Assembly (NCBI RefSeq): GCF_016907355.1
Contig: NZ_JAFBBW010000001.1
Coordinates: 2,418,001-2,482,000, forward strand
Length of the DNA: 64,000 nucleotides
Reading direction: 5' to 3'
DNA from: Agromyces aurantiacus
GTDB lineage: Bacteria; Actinomycetota; Actinomycetes; Actinomycetales; Microbacteriaceae
In this document: one piece after another, positions 51,940-62,145 of the stretch
Position numbering within the stretch: position 1 is the first letter of the stretch
Layout of the letters: each line of letters begins with the position of its first letter
Notes under the pieces: model-generated
Databases searched by the model: none
What the model saw: only the letters and a program-made list of their open reading frames with translations
Told to the model about the DNA's origin: nothing
Translations under genes and position numbers: made by a program

Positions 51940-54495
51940 CCGAGCGCGGTGCGGGGCGAGGAAGCGGCGCTTGAGCAGTTCGTTCGCCCCGAGGTAGAGC
52001 GTGGTGAGCGCCAGCAGCACCAGGACGAGCGCACCCGGCACGGGCGCGAGTCCGAGCGGTTCGGCGAGGAAGGGCACGTACGGCAGCGCCACGGTCGTCA
52101 CCGCGATCGCGACGCTCGCCCAGACCAGGGCGGCCCCGGGGCGCGACCGCAGCACCGGCCGCGCGGTCCGGAGGGAGAGCAGCACCACGACCTCCGTCAG
52201 CGTCGACTCGATGAACCACGCGCTGCGGAACTCGGTGGGACCCGCCTGGAAGACCAGCAGGAGGACGGCGAAGGTCGCCAGGTCGAACACCGTCGACAGC
52301 AGGCCGAAGACGATCATGAAGTTGCGGATGCCGCGCAGGTCCCACCGGCCCGGCGCCTCGATCGCCTCCGGGTCGACCGCGTCGGCGGCGATCGTCGTCG
52401 CGGGGATGTCGCTGAGGAAGTTCAGCAGCAGGATCTGCCGCGGCAGGAGCGGGAGGAACGGCAGGAACAGGCTCGCCGCCGCCATCGAGAGCATGTTGCC
52501 GAAATTCGCGCTCGTCGTCACGCGCACGTACTTCAGCGTGTTGGCGAACGTCGCACGGCCGAGCGTCACGCCGTCGACGATCACGTCGAGGCTCTTGTCG
52601 AGCAGCACGACGCCGGCCGCCTGCTTCGCGACGTCGACCGCCGTGTCGACGGAGATGCCCACGTCGGCGGCGTGCAGCGCCGGTGCGTCGTTGATCCCGT
52701 CGCCGAGGAAGCCCACGGTCTCGCCGTCGGCCCGGAGCGCACCCACGACGCGACGCTTCTGCAGCGGCTCGACCTCGGCGAACACCGCGGTGCTCCGCAC
52801 CGCGGAGGCGAGTGCCGCGTCGTCCATCGCGGCGAGTTCGCGCCCGGTCAGCACGTGCTCGGTCGGCAGCCCGACGGATGCCGCGACGGCCGCCGCCGCG
52901 AAGCGGTTGTCGCCCGTGATCAGCCGCACCGAGACGCCGAGCCGCGCGAGCTCGGCGACGGCCGCGCCCGCGTCATCGCGAGGCGGGTCGTCGAAGCCGA
53001 GCAGGCCGACGAGCACCATCCCGGTCTCGTCGGCCGGCGTCAGGACCGGCAGCGGGGCGGGCAGCGTGCGGACCGCGATACCGAGCACGCGCACGCCGCG
53101 GCCGCTCAGCTCGGCGTATCGCTGCATGAGCGCGGTACGTACCTCGTCGATCGGCGCGTCGCGGCCGCCGACGCGAGCCGACGCGCACGCGTCGAGCACC
53201 GACTCGAAGGCCCCCTTGGTGATCAGCGTCGGGATGCCGTCGATCTCGGCCGCGACCGAGAGCCGCCGCCGCGCGAAGTCGTAGGGCACCTCGTCGAGCG
53301 CGCGCTCCGCAGGGTCGGGGCGCCGCCGGGCGAGGATCGCCAGGTCGAGCGGGTTCGGGAAGCCCTCCTGGAGTCCCGCGTTCAGGCTCGCGAGCCGCAG
53401 CACGCCCTCGCTCTCGTGCCCGTCGAGGTCGGCGGCCCGGTCGAGCTGCACGGTGCCCCGCGTGAGGGTGCCGGTCTTGTCCGTGCAGATCGCGGTGAGC
53501 GCGCCGAGGTCCTCGATGGCGTCGAGCCGCTTGATGACGACGCGCTGGCGCGCCATCCGTCGCGCCCCCGCCGAGAGGCTCACCGACACGATCGCCGGGA
53601 GCATCTGGGGGCTGAGGCCCACCGCGAGCGCGAGCGCGAACAGCAGCGACTCGATCAGCGGCCGGCCGAACAGCGTGTTCACGAGGAAGATGAAGCCCGT
53701 CAGGATCACCATGATCCAGATGAGGAGGACGCCGAAGCGCGTGGTGCCGCGCGTGAAGGCCGTCGTCACCCGACGCTGCTCGAGCTCGGAGGAGACGGCG
53801 CCGAACTGGGTGTCGCGGCCGGTCCGCACCGCGACCGCACGACCGGTTCCGCTGACGACGTGCGTGCCCAGGAACACGCTGTCGCGCCGCTCGACGAGCT
53901 CGGCGCCCGGCTCGACGCTCGCCGCGGCATCCTTCTCGACGGGGAACGACTCGCCCGTGAGGGTGGACTCGTCGACCAGCAGGTTCTCGCCCGCGAGCAG
54001 CCGGCAGTCGGCGGGCACCACGGCGCCGGCGCGCAGCAGCACGATGTCGCCGGGCACGACCTCCGCGACCGGGACGGCGCGCTCCCGCTCGTCTCGGAGC
54101 ACCGGCACGCGCACCTGGACGCTGCGCAGCAGTTCGGCGACGACGCTGTTCGCCCGGTCCTCCTGCGCGAAGCCGAGCAGCCCGCTCGCGAGGATGATCG
54201 CGAGGATGATGAGCCCGTCGGTGAGGTCGCCGACCAGCATCGAGATGACCGTGGCGACGATGAGGATCAGCACGATCGGGCTGCTGAACTGTGCGAGCAG
54301 CAGGCGCGCACGCGTCGCCGTGCCGTGCCCGTGGTGGCGTCGCAGCCGCCGACGCGCGAGCGCGGCCTCGGCCTCGGCCTGCGTCAGGCCGGTCGCGGAC
54401 GTGCCGAGGCGTTCCAGCAGCTCGGCCGTCGGCCCTGCCCAGAACGGGTCCGCGGGCGCCGTCGCGCCGCGATCCGCCTGCCCGACCCGCTGCAC
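51922..54495 (-). CDS. mgtA: P-type ATPase, MgtA-like (P3B, predicted Mg2+ import)
   Basis: 857 residues. Seen: actuator LLVDESTLTGESFPVEK, membrane motif LALAVGLSPQMLPAIVSVSL (MgtA-type VGLTPEMLP), phosphorylation site ICTDKTGTLTRG, KGAFESVLDAC nucleotide-binding region, GDGINDAPALHAADVGISV, and the C-terminal helices TTSANFGNMLSMAAASLFLPFLPLLPRQILLLNFL. The SPQMLP and SANFGNM segments place it with MgtA/MgtB; the ion is family inference. Start GTG 54495; TAGACT (54507-54502) lies 6 nt upstream, so leaderless, leaving no room for an Mg-sensing leader as in enterobacteria. Monocistronic. Confidence 0.88.
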   Translation of the reverse strand: MQRVGQADRGATAPADPFWAGPTAELLERLGTSATGLTQAEAEAALARRRLRRHHGHGTATRARLLLAQFSSPIVLILIVATVISMLVGDLTDGLIILAIILASGLLGFAQEDRANSVVAELLRSVQVRVPVLRDERERAVPVAEVVPGDIVLLRAGAVVPADCRLLAGENLLVDESTLTGESFPVEKDAAASVEPGAELVERRDSVFLGTHVVSGTGRAVAVRTGRDTQFGAVSSELEQRRVTTAFTRGTTRFGVLLIWIMVILTGFIFLVNTLFGRPLIESLLFALALAVGLSPQMLPAIVSVSLSAGARRMARQRVVIKRLDAIEDLGALTAICTDKTGTLTRGTVQLDRAADLDGHESEGVLRLASLNAGLQEGFPNPLDLAILARRRPDPAERALDEVPYDFARRRLSVAAEIDGIPTLITKGAFESVLDACASARVGGRDAPIDEVRTALMQRYAELSGRGVRVLGIAVRTLPAPLPVLTPADETGMVLVGLLGFDDPPRDDAGAAVAELARLGVSVRLITGDNRFAAAAVAASVGLPTEHVLTGRELAAMDDAALASAVRSTAVFAEVEPLQKRRVVGALRADGETVGFLGDGINDAPALHAADVGISVDTAVDVAKQAAGVVLLDKSLDVIVDGVTLGRATFANTLKYVRVTTSANFGNMLSMAAASLFLPFLPLLPRQILLLNFLSDIPATTIAADAVDPEAIEAPGRWDLRGIRNFMIVFGLLSTVFDLATFAVLLLVFQAGPTEFRSAWFIESTLTEVVVLLSLRTARPVLRSRPGAALVWASVAIAVTTVALPYVPFLAEPLGLAPVPGALVLVLLALTTLYLGANELLKRRFLAPHRARLPRRA

Positions 54496-54501
54496 AGCCG
54501 C

Positions 54502-54507
54502 AGTCTA
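54502..54507 (-). promoter_or_regulatory. Leaderless promoter -10 of the P-type ATPase gene
   Basis: TAGACT, 6 nt before GTG 54495. Confidence 0.65.
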
Positions 54508-54569
54508 GCGACGGGCGGGCCGGGCCGGATCGGCGCGGCGGCTGGTCGTGACCGGGCCGCCGGCGCGCC

Positions 54570-56234
54570 TCAGGCCGCGAGCGCCTGCCTGAGCGTGTCG
54601 AGCCCGACGCCGCCGAGCGCGAGCGCACGCGAGTGGAACGCCCGGATGTCGAACGCGTCGCCCTCGCGCCGGCGCACGTCGTCGCGCAGCTGCTCCCAGA
54701 TCCGCTGGCCGACCTTGTACGAGGGCGCCTGTCCGGCCCAGCCGAGGTAGCGGAGCACCTCGAACCGGATGAACTCCGGCGGCATGTTGACATTGGCGCC
54801 GAGGAAGTCGAACGCGTACTCCCCCGTCCACGTGCCCTGGCCGTCCGGGCGCGGCTTGCCGAGGTGCACGCCGATGTCGAGCACCACGCGCGCGGCGCGC
54901 ATGCGCTGCCCGTCGAGCATCCCGAGCCGATCGGCCGGGTCGTCGAGGTAGCCGAGCTCGTCCATGAGCCGCTCGGCGTAGAGCGCCCAGCCCTCGGCGT
55001 GCCCCGACGTGCCCGCGAGCTGCCGCCGCCAGGTGTTCAGCTGGCGGCGGTTCACGACGGCCTGGCCGATCTGGAGGTGGTGGCCGGGAACGCCCTCGTG
55101 GTACACCGTGGTCTTCTCGCGCCAGGTGTCGAACTCGGTCACGCCCTCGGGCACCGACCACCACATGCGGCCGGGCCGGGTGAAGTCGTCGCTCGGCCCC
55201 GTGTAGTAGATGCCACCCTCCTGCGTGGGCGCGATGAGGCACTCGAGCCGGCGGATCTCGGCGGGGATGTCGAACTGGGTCGCACCAAGCTCCTCGACCG
55301 CGCGGTCGCTCGTCTCCTGCATCCAGCGCTGCAGCGCGTCGGTGCCGACGAGCTTGCGCGCGGGGTCGGCCTCGAGGTGCGCGACCGCTTCGGCGACGGA
55401 GGCGCCCGGAAGGATCTCGCGCGCGACCGACTCCTGCTCGGCGACCATGCGCGCGAGCTCCTCGATGCCCCATTCGTAGGTCTCGTCGAGGTCGACGACG
55501 GCGCCGAGGAAGTGTCGGGACTGGAGCGCGTAGGTCTCACGGCCGACCGCGTCCACGGTTCCCGCCTCCGGCGCGAGCTCGGCGTCGAGGAACTCGGCGA
55601 GATGCGAGTAGGCGGATGCCGCGAGCTCGGCGTTCGCGTCGAGCTCGCGCCGCAGCGAGTCGCCGGCGATGTCGCCCGCGTGCCGCACCAGGGAGGGGAA
55701 GAAGCCGTCGGGCCGTGCGGTCCGGCGCGCCTGCTCGGCGACCTCGTGGACCTGCCGCACGGCGGGCACGACGCCGCGGGCGATGCCCTCGCGCAGCGTC
55801 GCGACATAGCCGTCGATCGCATCCGGCACGGCGGCCAGGCGCGCGGCGATGCGCTCCCAGTCCTCCGTGCCGGCCGTCGGCATGAGGTCGAACACGTCGC
55901 GGACCTCCTGCGCCGGGCTCGCGATCACGTTGAGGTCGCGCAGGTGCAGGCGCGCGGCGTCGCGCTCGAGTGCGAGCTCGAGTTCGCTGCCGAGGTCGGC
56001 GACGGTGATGCGGTCGACGGCGTCGGAGGGTGTCGCGGCGCGCAGCGCGGCGAGCGCCGTGCGCACGGCGTCGACGCGGGCCGCGTGACCGTCGGGCGAG
56101 TAGTCGGGCAGCCGGTGGCCGTGCTCGACGCGGCCGATGTAGGTCGCGGTCGTGGGATCCAGTTCGACGAGGGTGTCGACCCACTCCTCGGCGACGCGGT
56201 CGACCTCGGTAGGGATGCGGTCTTCGGTGGCCAT
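54570..56234 (-). CDS. DUF885 family protein, probable zinc metallopeptidase
   Basis: 554 residues. Seen: YHEGVPGHHLQIGQ, a HExxxGHH motif typical of DUF885, followed by SGHAEGWALYAERLMDELGYLDDP with a likely third metal ligand Glu; ELDPTTATYIGRVEHG at the N-terminus. No signal peptide, so cytoplasmic despite many relatives being exported. Family members are regarded as metallocarboxypeptidase-like, the substrate is unknown. Start ATG 56234; TAGGCT (56247-56242) lies 7 nt upstream, so leaderless. Confidence 0.9.
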   Translation of the reverse strand: MATEDRIPTEVDRVAEEWVDTLVELDPTTATYIGRVEHGHRLPDYSPDGHAARVDAVRTALAALRAATPSDAVDRITVADLGSELELALERDAARLHLRDLNVIASPAQEVRDVFDLMPTAGTEDWERIAARLAAVPDAIDGYVATLREGIARGVVPAVRQVHEVAEQARRTARPDGFFPSLVRHAGDIAGDSLRRELDANAELAASAYSHLAEFLDAELAPEAGTVDAVGRETYALQSRHFLGAVVDLDETYEWGIEELARMVAEQESVAREILPGASVAEAVAHLEADPARKLVGTDALQRWMQETSDRAVEELGATQFDIPAEIRRLECLIAPTQEGGIYYTGPSDDFTRPGRMWWSVPEGVTEFDTWREKTTVYHEGVPGHHLQIGQAVVNRRQLNTWRRQLAGTSGHAEGWALYAERLMDELGYLDDPADRLGMLDGQRMRAARVVLDIGVHLGKPRPDGQGTWTGEYAFDFLGANVNMPPEFIRFEVLRYLGWAGQAPSYKVGQRIWEQLRDDVRRREGDAFDIRAFHSRALALGGVGLDTLRQALAA

Positions 56235-56241
56235 GCGGGCG

Positions 56242-56247
56242 AGCCTA
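56242..56247 (-). promoter_or_regulatory. Leaderless promoter -10 of the DUF885 gene
   Basis: TAGGCT, 7 nt before ATG 56234. Between this and the polA stop, TTGC...GCCGC-GG-GCGGC...GCAA (about 56298-56321) is a weak terminator candidate for polA. Confidence 0.6.
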
Positions 56248-56327
56248 GACGAGCAGATGTCGCGCGCGCGAACCTCCGAGCACTCCTCGCGTCCTCGCGT
56301 TGCCCCGCCGCGGGCGGCGCAAGCGGC

Positions 56328-59015
56328 TCAGTGCGCGGCGTCCTCCCAGTCGCGACCGCGGCCGACCTGCACGTCGAGCGGCACGAGGAGGTCGGCGGCG
56401 TGCGACATCCGTTCGTGGACGAGCGCCTCGACCTCGTCGCCCTCGCCCTCGGCGACCTCGAAGATGAGCTCGTCGTGCACCTGCATGAGCATCCGCGACC
56501 GCAGCTCGCGGGCGTGCAGCTCGCGCTCGACGCCGATCATCGCGAACTTCATGATGTCGGCGGCCGAGCCCTGGATCGGGGCGTTCAGCGCGGCACGCTC
56601 GGCGTTCTCGCGCAGGACCCGGTTGGGGCTGTTGAGGTCGGGGAACGGACGACGGCGGCCGAAGATCGTCTCGGTGTAGCCGTCGAGCTTGGCCTGGGCG
56701 ACCACGCCGCGCAGGTAGTCGCGCACCGCGCCGAACCGCTCGAAGTAGTCCTTCATGAGCTGGGTCGCCTCGGCACGGTCGATGCGCAGCTGCTTGGAGA
56801 GGCCGAACGCGCTGAGCCCGTAGGCGAGGCCGTACGACATCGCCTTGACCTTCGTGCGCATGAGCGGCGTGACGTCGGCGGGATCGACGTCGAAGATGCG
56901 CGCACCGACGAAGCGGTGCAGGTCCTCGCCGGAGTGGAACGCCTCGATGAGGCCCGGATCCTGCGAGAGGTGCGCCATGATGCGCATCTCGATCTGCGAG
57001 TAGTCGGCCGTCAGCAGCTCGCCGAAGCCCTCGCCGTAGGTGAAGGCGGCGCGGATGCGCCGGCCCTCCTCGGTGCGGACGGGGATGTTCTGCAGGTTCG
57101 GGTCGGTCGACGAGATGCGGCCGGTGGTCGTGCCGACCTGGACGTAGCTCGTGTGCACGCGGCCGTCGGACTGGATGGACTTGTCGAGCGCGTCGACGAT
57201 CTGGCGGAGCTTGGTCGCGTCGCGGTGCTCGAGCAGCAGGCCGAGGAATGGGTGCGGGTGCGACTCCTGCAGGTCGGCCAACGCACCGGCGTCGGTCGAG
57301 TACCCCGTCTTCGTCGCTCGCGTCTTCGGCATGCCGAGCTGGTCGAAGAGCACCTCCTGGAGCTGCTTCGGAGAGCCGAGGTTGACCTCGCGGCCGATCT
57401 CGGCGTAGGCCGACTCGGCGAGCGACGCGGCCCGCTCCCCCAGCTGTGCGGACAGCTCGGCGAGCTTGCCGTGCTCGACCGTGACGCCGCGCAGCTCCAT
57501 CTCGGCGAGGATGCGGACGATCGGGATCTCGATGTCGGCGAGCACCCGGCGCGAGCCCTCGGAGAGCGCCGCGAGCACCACGGGCGCCACGCGCAGCGAG
57601 TACCAGGCGAACTCGGGCGGGCCGGCGGTCGAGTCGGCGTCGGGGACGAGCTGCGACGGGTCGGCCATGGGCACGGTCTCGCCGAGGTAGCGCGAGACCA
57701 GGTCGGCGAGGTCCTTCTCGGCGAGGCTCGGCCGCATCAGCCACCCGGCGACGAGGGTGTCGACGACGAGCCCGTCGAACGCGAGACCCGACCGGCGCAT
57801 GGCCTTGATCTGGGGCTTGGCATCGGTCATGACCTTCGGCGCGTCGCCGGCGAGCCAGCGCTCGAACGGCTCGAGGTCGGGACTGCCGGCACGCCACGCG
57901 AGCTGGATCGACTCGGTCGTCGAGGCCACGCCCGCGCCGATGACCCGGCCGTCGAGGACCTCGATGCTGAGCCCGAGGCCGGCCGGCTCGGCCGCGGTCG
58001 CCCGCTCGAACCACGCGGCGAGCTCGGCGCCGCGCGGCTCGCGCGGCGCGGGAGCCGTGACGGCCGGGGTCGCCTCGGCGGCCAGCGCCTCGGTGCCGTC
58101 GGCCGTGAGCCCGTTCGACTCGGCCGCCATCTTGGTCACGCGCTCGAGCAGGGTCTTGAACTCGAGCCGATCGAAGAGCTCGCGCACCGCGGCCTCGTCC
58201 ATGGGCTTGGCCGCGAGGTCGGCGATCTCGACGTCGAGCTCGAGGTCGCGCACGAGCCGGTTGAGCCGGCGGTTGCGGATCGCGTGCTCGCGCTCGCGTC
58301 GCAGGTTGTCGCCCACGACGCCCTTGATCTCGTCGATGTGCTCGAGGATGCCGTCGAGGCTGCCGTACAGGCCGAGCCACTTCACGGCCGTCTTCTCGCC
58401 GACCTTGGTGATGCCGGGCAGGTTGTCGCTCGTCTCGCCGACCAGCGCCGCGACATCCGGGTACTGCTCGGGGCGCACGCCGTAGCGCTCGATCACCGCT
58501 TCGGCGTCGTAGCGCTTGAGCTGCGAGACGCCCTGCACGTTCGGGTAGAGCAGCGTGACGTCGTCGTCGACGAGCTGGATCGTGTCGCGATCGCCGGACA
58601 CGACCAGCACGTCGTATCCGGCCGCCTTGCCGCGCGTCGCGAGGGTGGCGAGGATGTCGTCGGCCTCGTAGTCCTCTTTCTCGAGCACGGTGATGCGCAT
58701 GGCGCGCAGTGCGTCTTTCAGGAGGCCGATCTGCCCCTTGAACTCGGGCGGCGTCTGGCTGCGATTGGCCTTGTACTCGGTGTACTCGCGGGTGCGGAAC
58801 GACTGGCGCGACGTGTCGAAGGCCACCGCGAGGTGCGTCGGCTTCTCGTTGCGCAGCAGCATGAGCAGCATCGACAGGAACCCGTGGATGGCGTTCGTGT
58901 GCTGGCCGTCGCGCGTGCTGAAGCTGTCGACGGGCAGCGCGTAGAAGGCGCGGTAGGCGAGCGAGTGGCCGTCGACGACGAGGAGGGTGGGCTTCGTGGG
59001 GGTGGGGTCCGACAC
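56328..59015 (-). CDS. polA: DNA polymerase I
   Basis: Replication and repair polymerase with 5' nuclease. 895 residues. Domains: 5'-3' nuclease about 1-290 (LLVVDGHSLAYRAFYALP, KEDYEADDILAT, GDRDTIQLV), 3'-5' exonuclease-like 320-500, polymerase 510-895 (VGTTTGRISSTDPNLQNIPVR, LLTADYSQIEMRIMAHLS, GLAYGLSAFGLSKQL, MLMQVHDELIFEV). The exonuclease-like part lacks the DxE metal motif (reads LGLSIEVLDG), so proofreading is probably absent, as in mycobacterial and Taq enzymes. Start GTG 59015; TAGTCT (59027-59022) lies 6 nt upstream, so leaderless. Confidence 0.96.
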   Translation of the reverse strand: MSDPTPTKPTLLVVDGHSLAYRAFYALPVDSFSTRDGQHTNAIHGFLSMLLMLLRNEKPTHLAVAFDTSRQSFRTREYTEYKANRSQTPPEFKGQIGLLKDALRAMRITVLEKEDYEADDILATLATRGKAAGYDVLVVSGDRDTIQLVDDDVTLLYPNVQGVSQLKRYDAEAVIERYGVRPEQYPDVAALVGETSDNLPGITKVGEKTAVKWLGLYGSLDGILEHIDEIKGVVGDNLRREREHAIRNRRLNRLVRDLELDVEIADLAAKPMDEAAVRELFDRLEFKTLLERVTKMAAESNGLTADGTEALAAEATPAVTAPAPREPRGAELAAWFERATAAEPAGLGLSIEVLDGRVIGAGVASTTESIQLAWRAGSPDLEPFERWLAGDAPKVMTDAKPQIKAMRRSGLAFDGLVVDTLVAGWLMRPSLAEKDLADLVSRYLGETVPMADPSQLVPDADSTAGPPEFAWYSLRVAPVVLAALSEGSRRVLADIEIPIVRILAEMELRGVTVEHGKLAELSAQLGERAASLAESAYAEIGREVNLGSPKQLQEVLFDQLGMPKTRATKTGYSTDAGALADLQESHPHPFLGLLLEHRDATKLRQIVDALDKSIQSDGRVHTSYVQVGTTTGRISSTDPNLQNIPVRTEEGRRIRAAFTYGEGFGELLTADYSQIEMRIMAHLSQDPGLIEAFHSGEDLHRFVGARIFDVDPADVTPLMRTKVKAMSYGLAYGLSAFGLSKQLRIDRAEATQLMKDYFERFGAVRDYLRGVVAQAKLDGYTETIFGRRRPFPDLNSPNRVLRENAERAALNAPIQGSAADIMKFAMIGVERELHARELRSRMLMQVHDELIFEVAEGEGDEVEALVHERMSHAADLLVPLDVQVGRGRDWEDAAH

Positions 59016-59021
59016 CCCCCA

Positions 59022-59027
59022 AGACTA
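59022..59027 (-). promoter_or_regulatory. Leaderless promoter -10 of polA
   Basis: TAGTCT, 6 nt before GTG 59015. Confidence 0.62.
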
Positions 59028-59046
59028 CAAGCGACCACCGACGCCG

Positions 59047-59062
59047 CCGTCCGCCCGGACGG
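59047..59062. terminator. Short perfect hairpin after the PEP-synthase-like gene
   Basis: CCGTCCG-CC-CGGACGG, 7-bp arms, 15 nt past the stop at 59078 and just upstream of the polA promoter. Confidence 0.55.
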
Positions 59063-59077
59063 GCCGCACGGAGCGCG

Positions 59078-61411
59078 TCAGCCGGCCGCGCCGTTCCTCG
59101 CCGCGTCGAGCAGGATCCGCCGCTCGGCGGCCGCGACCACGCCGCGCGTGCGGTCCGCCACATCCGGGTTGACCGAGATCGAGTCGATGCCGAAACGGAC
59201 CAGGTGCTCGGCGAACGACGGCGTGTTCGAGGGCGCCTGGCCGCACAGCGACGACGTGATCCCGGCTGCGTGGCAGGCCGTGATGATGCGTTCGATCGCG
59301 TCGAGCACCGCCGCGTCGGACTCGTCGAAGAGCTCGGCGCAGATCTCGGAGTCGCGGTCGACCCCGAGCATGAGCTGCGTCAGGTCGTTCGAGCCGATCG
59401 AGACGCCGTCGATGCCCATGGCGGCATACTCCGGAATGCGGTACACGACCGAGGGCACCTCGGCCATGACCCAGCGCTTGAGGCCGCGCTGCCGGCCGAG
59501 CGGGCTCGCGTCGATGAGCTCCAGGCACGCCTCGAGCTCCCACCGAGTGCGTACGAACGGCAGCATCACGTGCAGGTTGGGCGTCTCATCGCGCACGCGC
59601 GCGAGCACCTCGAGCTCGAGCGAGAACAGCTCGGGCTCCTTCACGTACCGGTACGCGCCGCGGTAGCCGATCATCGGATTGCTCTCCTGCGGCTCGAAGC
59701 GTTCGCCGCCCTCGAGCCCGCGGAACTCGTTGGTGCGGAAGTCGATCGAGCGGTACACGACGGGCCGGCGGCCGAACGCGCGCGTGACCGTCAGCAGCGA
59801 CGCGCTCATGCGGCGGACGAACTCATCGCGCTGGCCGCGGGCGAGCATCTCGCGCGGATGCAGGCCGCCGAGCGCGTCCGTGATCATGAACTCGGCGCGC
59901 AGCAGGCCCACGCCGTCGACGTCGAGCGCCGCGACCTCCTCGGCGCGTTCGGCGATCGCCAGGTTGACGTAGAGCCGGGTCGCGAGCGGTTCGGGCGCGG
60001 CCGGCGGGGCTGCGACCGCCGAGACGACGGCGGCGGGCGCCGCGGGGGCGGATGCCGCGGCGTCCGCGCCCTCGACGATCTCGCCCTTGGCGCCGTCCAC
60101 CGTCACGAGCTCGCCGTCGCGGAGCAGGCTCGTCGCGACCCGCGCACCCACCACGGCGGGCACGCCCAGCTCGCGCGCGACGATGGCGGCGTGGCAGGTC
60201 ATGCCACCGCCGTCGGTGACGACCGCGGCCGCCCGGCGCATCGTCGGCACCCAGTCGGGGTTGGTCATCGGCGCGACGAGGATCTCGCCGGCCTGCAGCG
60301 CCGCACCTTCGTCGGGCGCCTGCAGGATGCGCACCCGGCCGCTCACCCGGCCGGGCGACGCGGCCAGCCCGCGGATGAGGACGGTGCCCGCGGGGGCCGA
60401 CCCCGGCTCCCCCGCACCCGCCTCGGCGCCGGCGTGCTCGTCGCCGAGCGTCGTCACCGGGCGCGACTGGAGCATCCAGAGCGTGCCGCCGGAGTACGCC
60501 CACTCGGTGTCCTGCGGCTGCCCGTAGTGCGCCTCGACCCGCAGGCCGAGGGCCGCGACCTCGAGCACCTCGTCGTCGGTGAGCACTCGCGCGTCGGCCA
60601 GCGACGGATCCAGCTCCTCGCGGCGCACGTCGCCGCCGGCCGTGGCGACCAGGCGGTGCGACTGGCGGCCGACGCGCACCGACACGAGCCGCGGACCCTC
60701 CTTGGCCACGATGTAGGTGTCCGGCTCCACCGCTCCGGACACGACCACCTCGCCGAGCCCGAGGGCGGCCTCGATCACGAGGTGATCGCGCGCCCCCGTC
60801 GACGGGTCGACCGTGAACATCACGCCGGAGCGGTCCGACACGACCTGCGTCTGCACCACGACCGCGAGCTCGGGCTCCTCGTCCATGTCCTGGCTCGACC
60901 GGTACGAGATCACCCGGTCGCCGTACAGCGACGCCCAGCAGTCGCGGATCCTCGCGATCACGGCGTCGTCGCCGACGACGTTGTTGTAGGTCTCGTGCAT
61001 GCCCGCGAACGACGTGCCCTCCGCGTCCTCGGACGTGGCGGAGGATCGCACGGCGACGGCCACCGCGTCGCCGAGGCGGTGGTACTCGTCGAGGATGGCG
61101 CGCCGCACGTCGTCGGGGACCTCGAGGCCCACGACGGTCGCGCGCAGCGCGGCCGCCTCGGTCGTGAGCCGGTCGGGATCGTCGGCGTCCCGCGCGGCGG
61201 ACCGGAATCCGTCGAGCAGCCGCTGCCGCACGCCCGCCCCGTCGATCGCGCGCAGGTAGGCGTCGGCCGTCACCACGAAACCCGGTGGGATCGGCAGGCC
61301 CGCCGCGGTCATCTCGCCGAGGTTCGCGCCCTTGCCGCCGACCGTGCCGGCGTCGCCGAGGCGCACCTCCTCGAACCGGGTGACGAGCGTGGTCGTCGCG
61401 TCGTGCAGCAT
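59078..61411 (-). CDS. ppsA: Phosphoenolpyruvate synthase (pyruvate, water dikinase)-like
   Basis: Would make PEP from pyruvate and ATP via a phosphohistidine, for gluconeogenesis. 777 residues. Domains: N-terminal ATP-grasp ([53 protein letters not shown]), swivelling phosphohistidine domain ([22 protein letters not shown]), an Ala/Pro linker near 470-490, and the C-terminal PEP/pyruvate TIM barrel ([45 protein letters not shown] with the catalytic Cys). Start ATG 61411. The pyruvate kinase gene lies close by on the same strand. Relatives include enzymes acting on other substrates, so the exact acceptor is not certain. Confidence 0.88.
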   Translation of the reverse strand: MLHDATTTLVTRFEEVRLGDAGTVGGKGANLGEMTAAGLPIPPGFVVTADAYLRAIDGAGVRQRLLDGFRSAARDADDPDRLTTEAAALRATVVGLEVPDDVRRAILDEYHRLGDAVAVAVRSSATSEDAEGTSFAGMHETYNNVVGDDAVIARIRDCWASLYGDRVISYRSSQDMDEEPELAVVVQTQVVSDRSGVMFTVDPSTGARDHLVIEAALGLGEVVVSGAVEPDTYIVAKEGPRLVSVRVGRQSHRLVATAGGDVRREELDPSLADARVLTDDEVLEVAALGLRVEAHYGQPQDTEWAYSGGTLWMLQSRPVTTLGDEHAGAEAGAGEPGSAPAGTVLIRGLAASPGRVSGRVRILQAPDEGAALQAGEILVAPMTNPDWVPTMRRAAAVVTDGGGMTCHAAIVARELGVPAVVGARVATSLLRDGELVTVDGAKGEIVEGADAAASAPAAPAAVVSAVAAPPAAPEPLATRLYVNLAIAERAEEVAALDVDGVGLLRAEFMITDALGGLHPREMLARGQRDEFVRRMSASLLTVTRAFGRRPVVYRSIDFRTNEFRGLEGGERFEPQESNPMIGYRGAYRYVKEPELFSLELEVLARVRDETPNLHVMLPFVRTRWELEACLELIDASPLGRQRGLKRWVMAEVPSVVYRIPEYAAMGIDGVSIGSNDLTQLMLGVDRDSEICAELFDESDAAVLDAIERIITACHAAGITSSLCGQAPSNTPSFAEHLVRFGIDSISVNPDVADRTRGVVAAAERRILLDAARNGAAG

Positions 61412-61502
61412 GTGGGCCCCCGTTCCGGACGGAACCGGGCCCTCGCGACCCGGACACCCCCACGATCGCGGGCGCGGGCGCCGACGCCTAGGGCCGGAGG
61501 GC

Positions 61503-62108
61503 CTACTTCTTCGGCGCGAGCTGCTCGATGATCGCCTGCGAGACGTCGCGCATCGTGAGGCGGCGGTCCATCGAGGCCTTCTGGATCCAGCGGAACGCCT
61601 CGGGCTCGGTCAGGCCCATCTTCTCGTTGAGCAGGCCCTTGGCGCGGTCGACGAGCTTGCGCGTCTCGAAGCGCTCGACGAGGTCGCCGACCTCGGCCTC
61701 GAGCGCGATGATCTGGGCGTGGCGGGCGAGCGCGATCTCGATCGCGGGCAGGAGGTCGTTGGGCGTGAACGGCTTGACCACGTAGGCGAGCGCGCCCGCC
61801 TCGCTGGCCCGCTCGACGAGCTCCTTCTGGCTGAACGCCGTGAGGAGCACGACCGGGGCGATGTGGCCCTTCGAGAGCCGCTCCGCGGCCGAGATGCCGT
61901 CGAGCTGCGGCATCTTCACGTCCATGATGACCAGGTCGGGGCGCAGTTCGGTCGCGAGCTGGACCGCGGTCTCGCCGTCGCCGGCCTCGCCGACCACCTC
62001 GTAGCCGTTGTCGCGCAGGATCTCGACGATGTCGAGGCGGATGAGCGACTCGTCCTCCGCGACGACGACGCGTCGCGGAGCCGGCTGGGTGTCTTCGGTG
62101 TCTGTCAC
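61503..62108 (-). CDS. pdtaR: ANTAR-domain response regulator (PdtaR-like)
   Basis: Two-component regulator that binds RNA to prevent transcription termination. 201 residues. Receiver domain 1-125 with [15 protein letters not shown], phospho-acceptor D63 in [12 protein letters not shown] and K112 in YVVKPF; ANTAR domain about 135-195 ([37 protein letters not shown], in part). Similar to mycobacterial Rv1626. Start GTG 62108; TAGGCT (62121-62116) lies 7 nt upstream, so leaderless. The partner kinase PdtaS is not in the window. Divergent from tRNA-Leu. Confidence 0.93.
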   Translation of the reverse strand: MTDTEDTQPAPRRVVVAEDESLIRLDIVEILRDNGYEVVGEAGDGETAVQLATELRPDLVIMDVKMPQLDGISAAERLSKGHIAPVVLLTAFSQKELVERASEAGALAYVVKPFTPNDLLPAIEIALARHAQIIALEAEVGDLVERFETRKLVDRAKGLLNEKMGLTEPEAFRWIQKASMDRRLTMRDVSQAIIEQLAPKK

Positions 62109-62115
62109 GCAGAAG

Positions 62116-62130
62116 AGCCTACGGTATTCT
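62116..62130. promoter_or_regulatory. Overlapping divergent -10 boxes of pdtaR and tRNA-Leu
   Basis: TAGGCT on minus (62121-62116) for pdtaR and TATTCT on plus (62125-62130) for the tRNA, only 3 nt apart, so the two promoters must compete or be co-bound. Confidence 0.65.
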
Positions 62131-62145
62131 GGCCGGGGCCTTCGG

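Noticed and set aside
54496..54569. Magnesium riboswitch (M-box) upstream of the MgtA-like gene
   Set aside because: The -10 box lies 6 nt before the start codon, leaving no leader, and no M-box-like sequence was seen.
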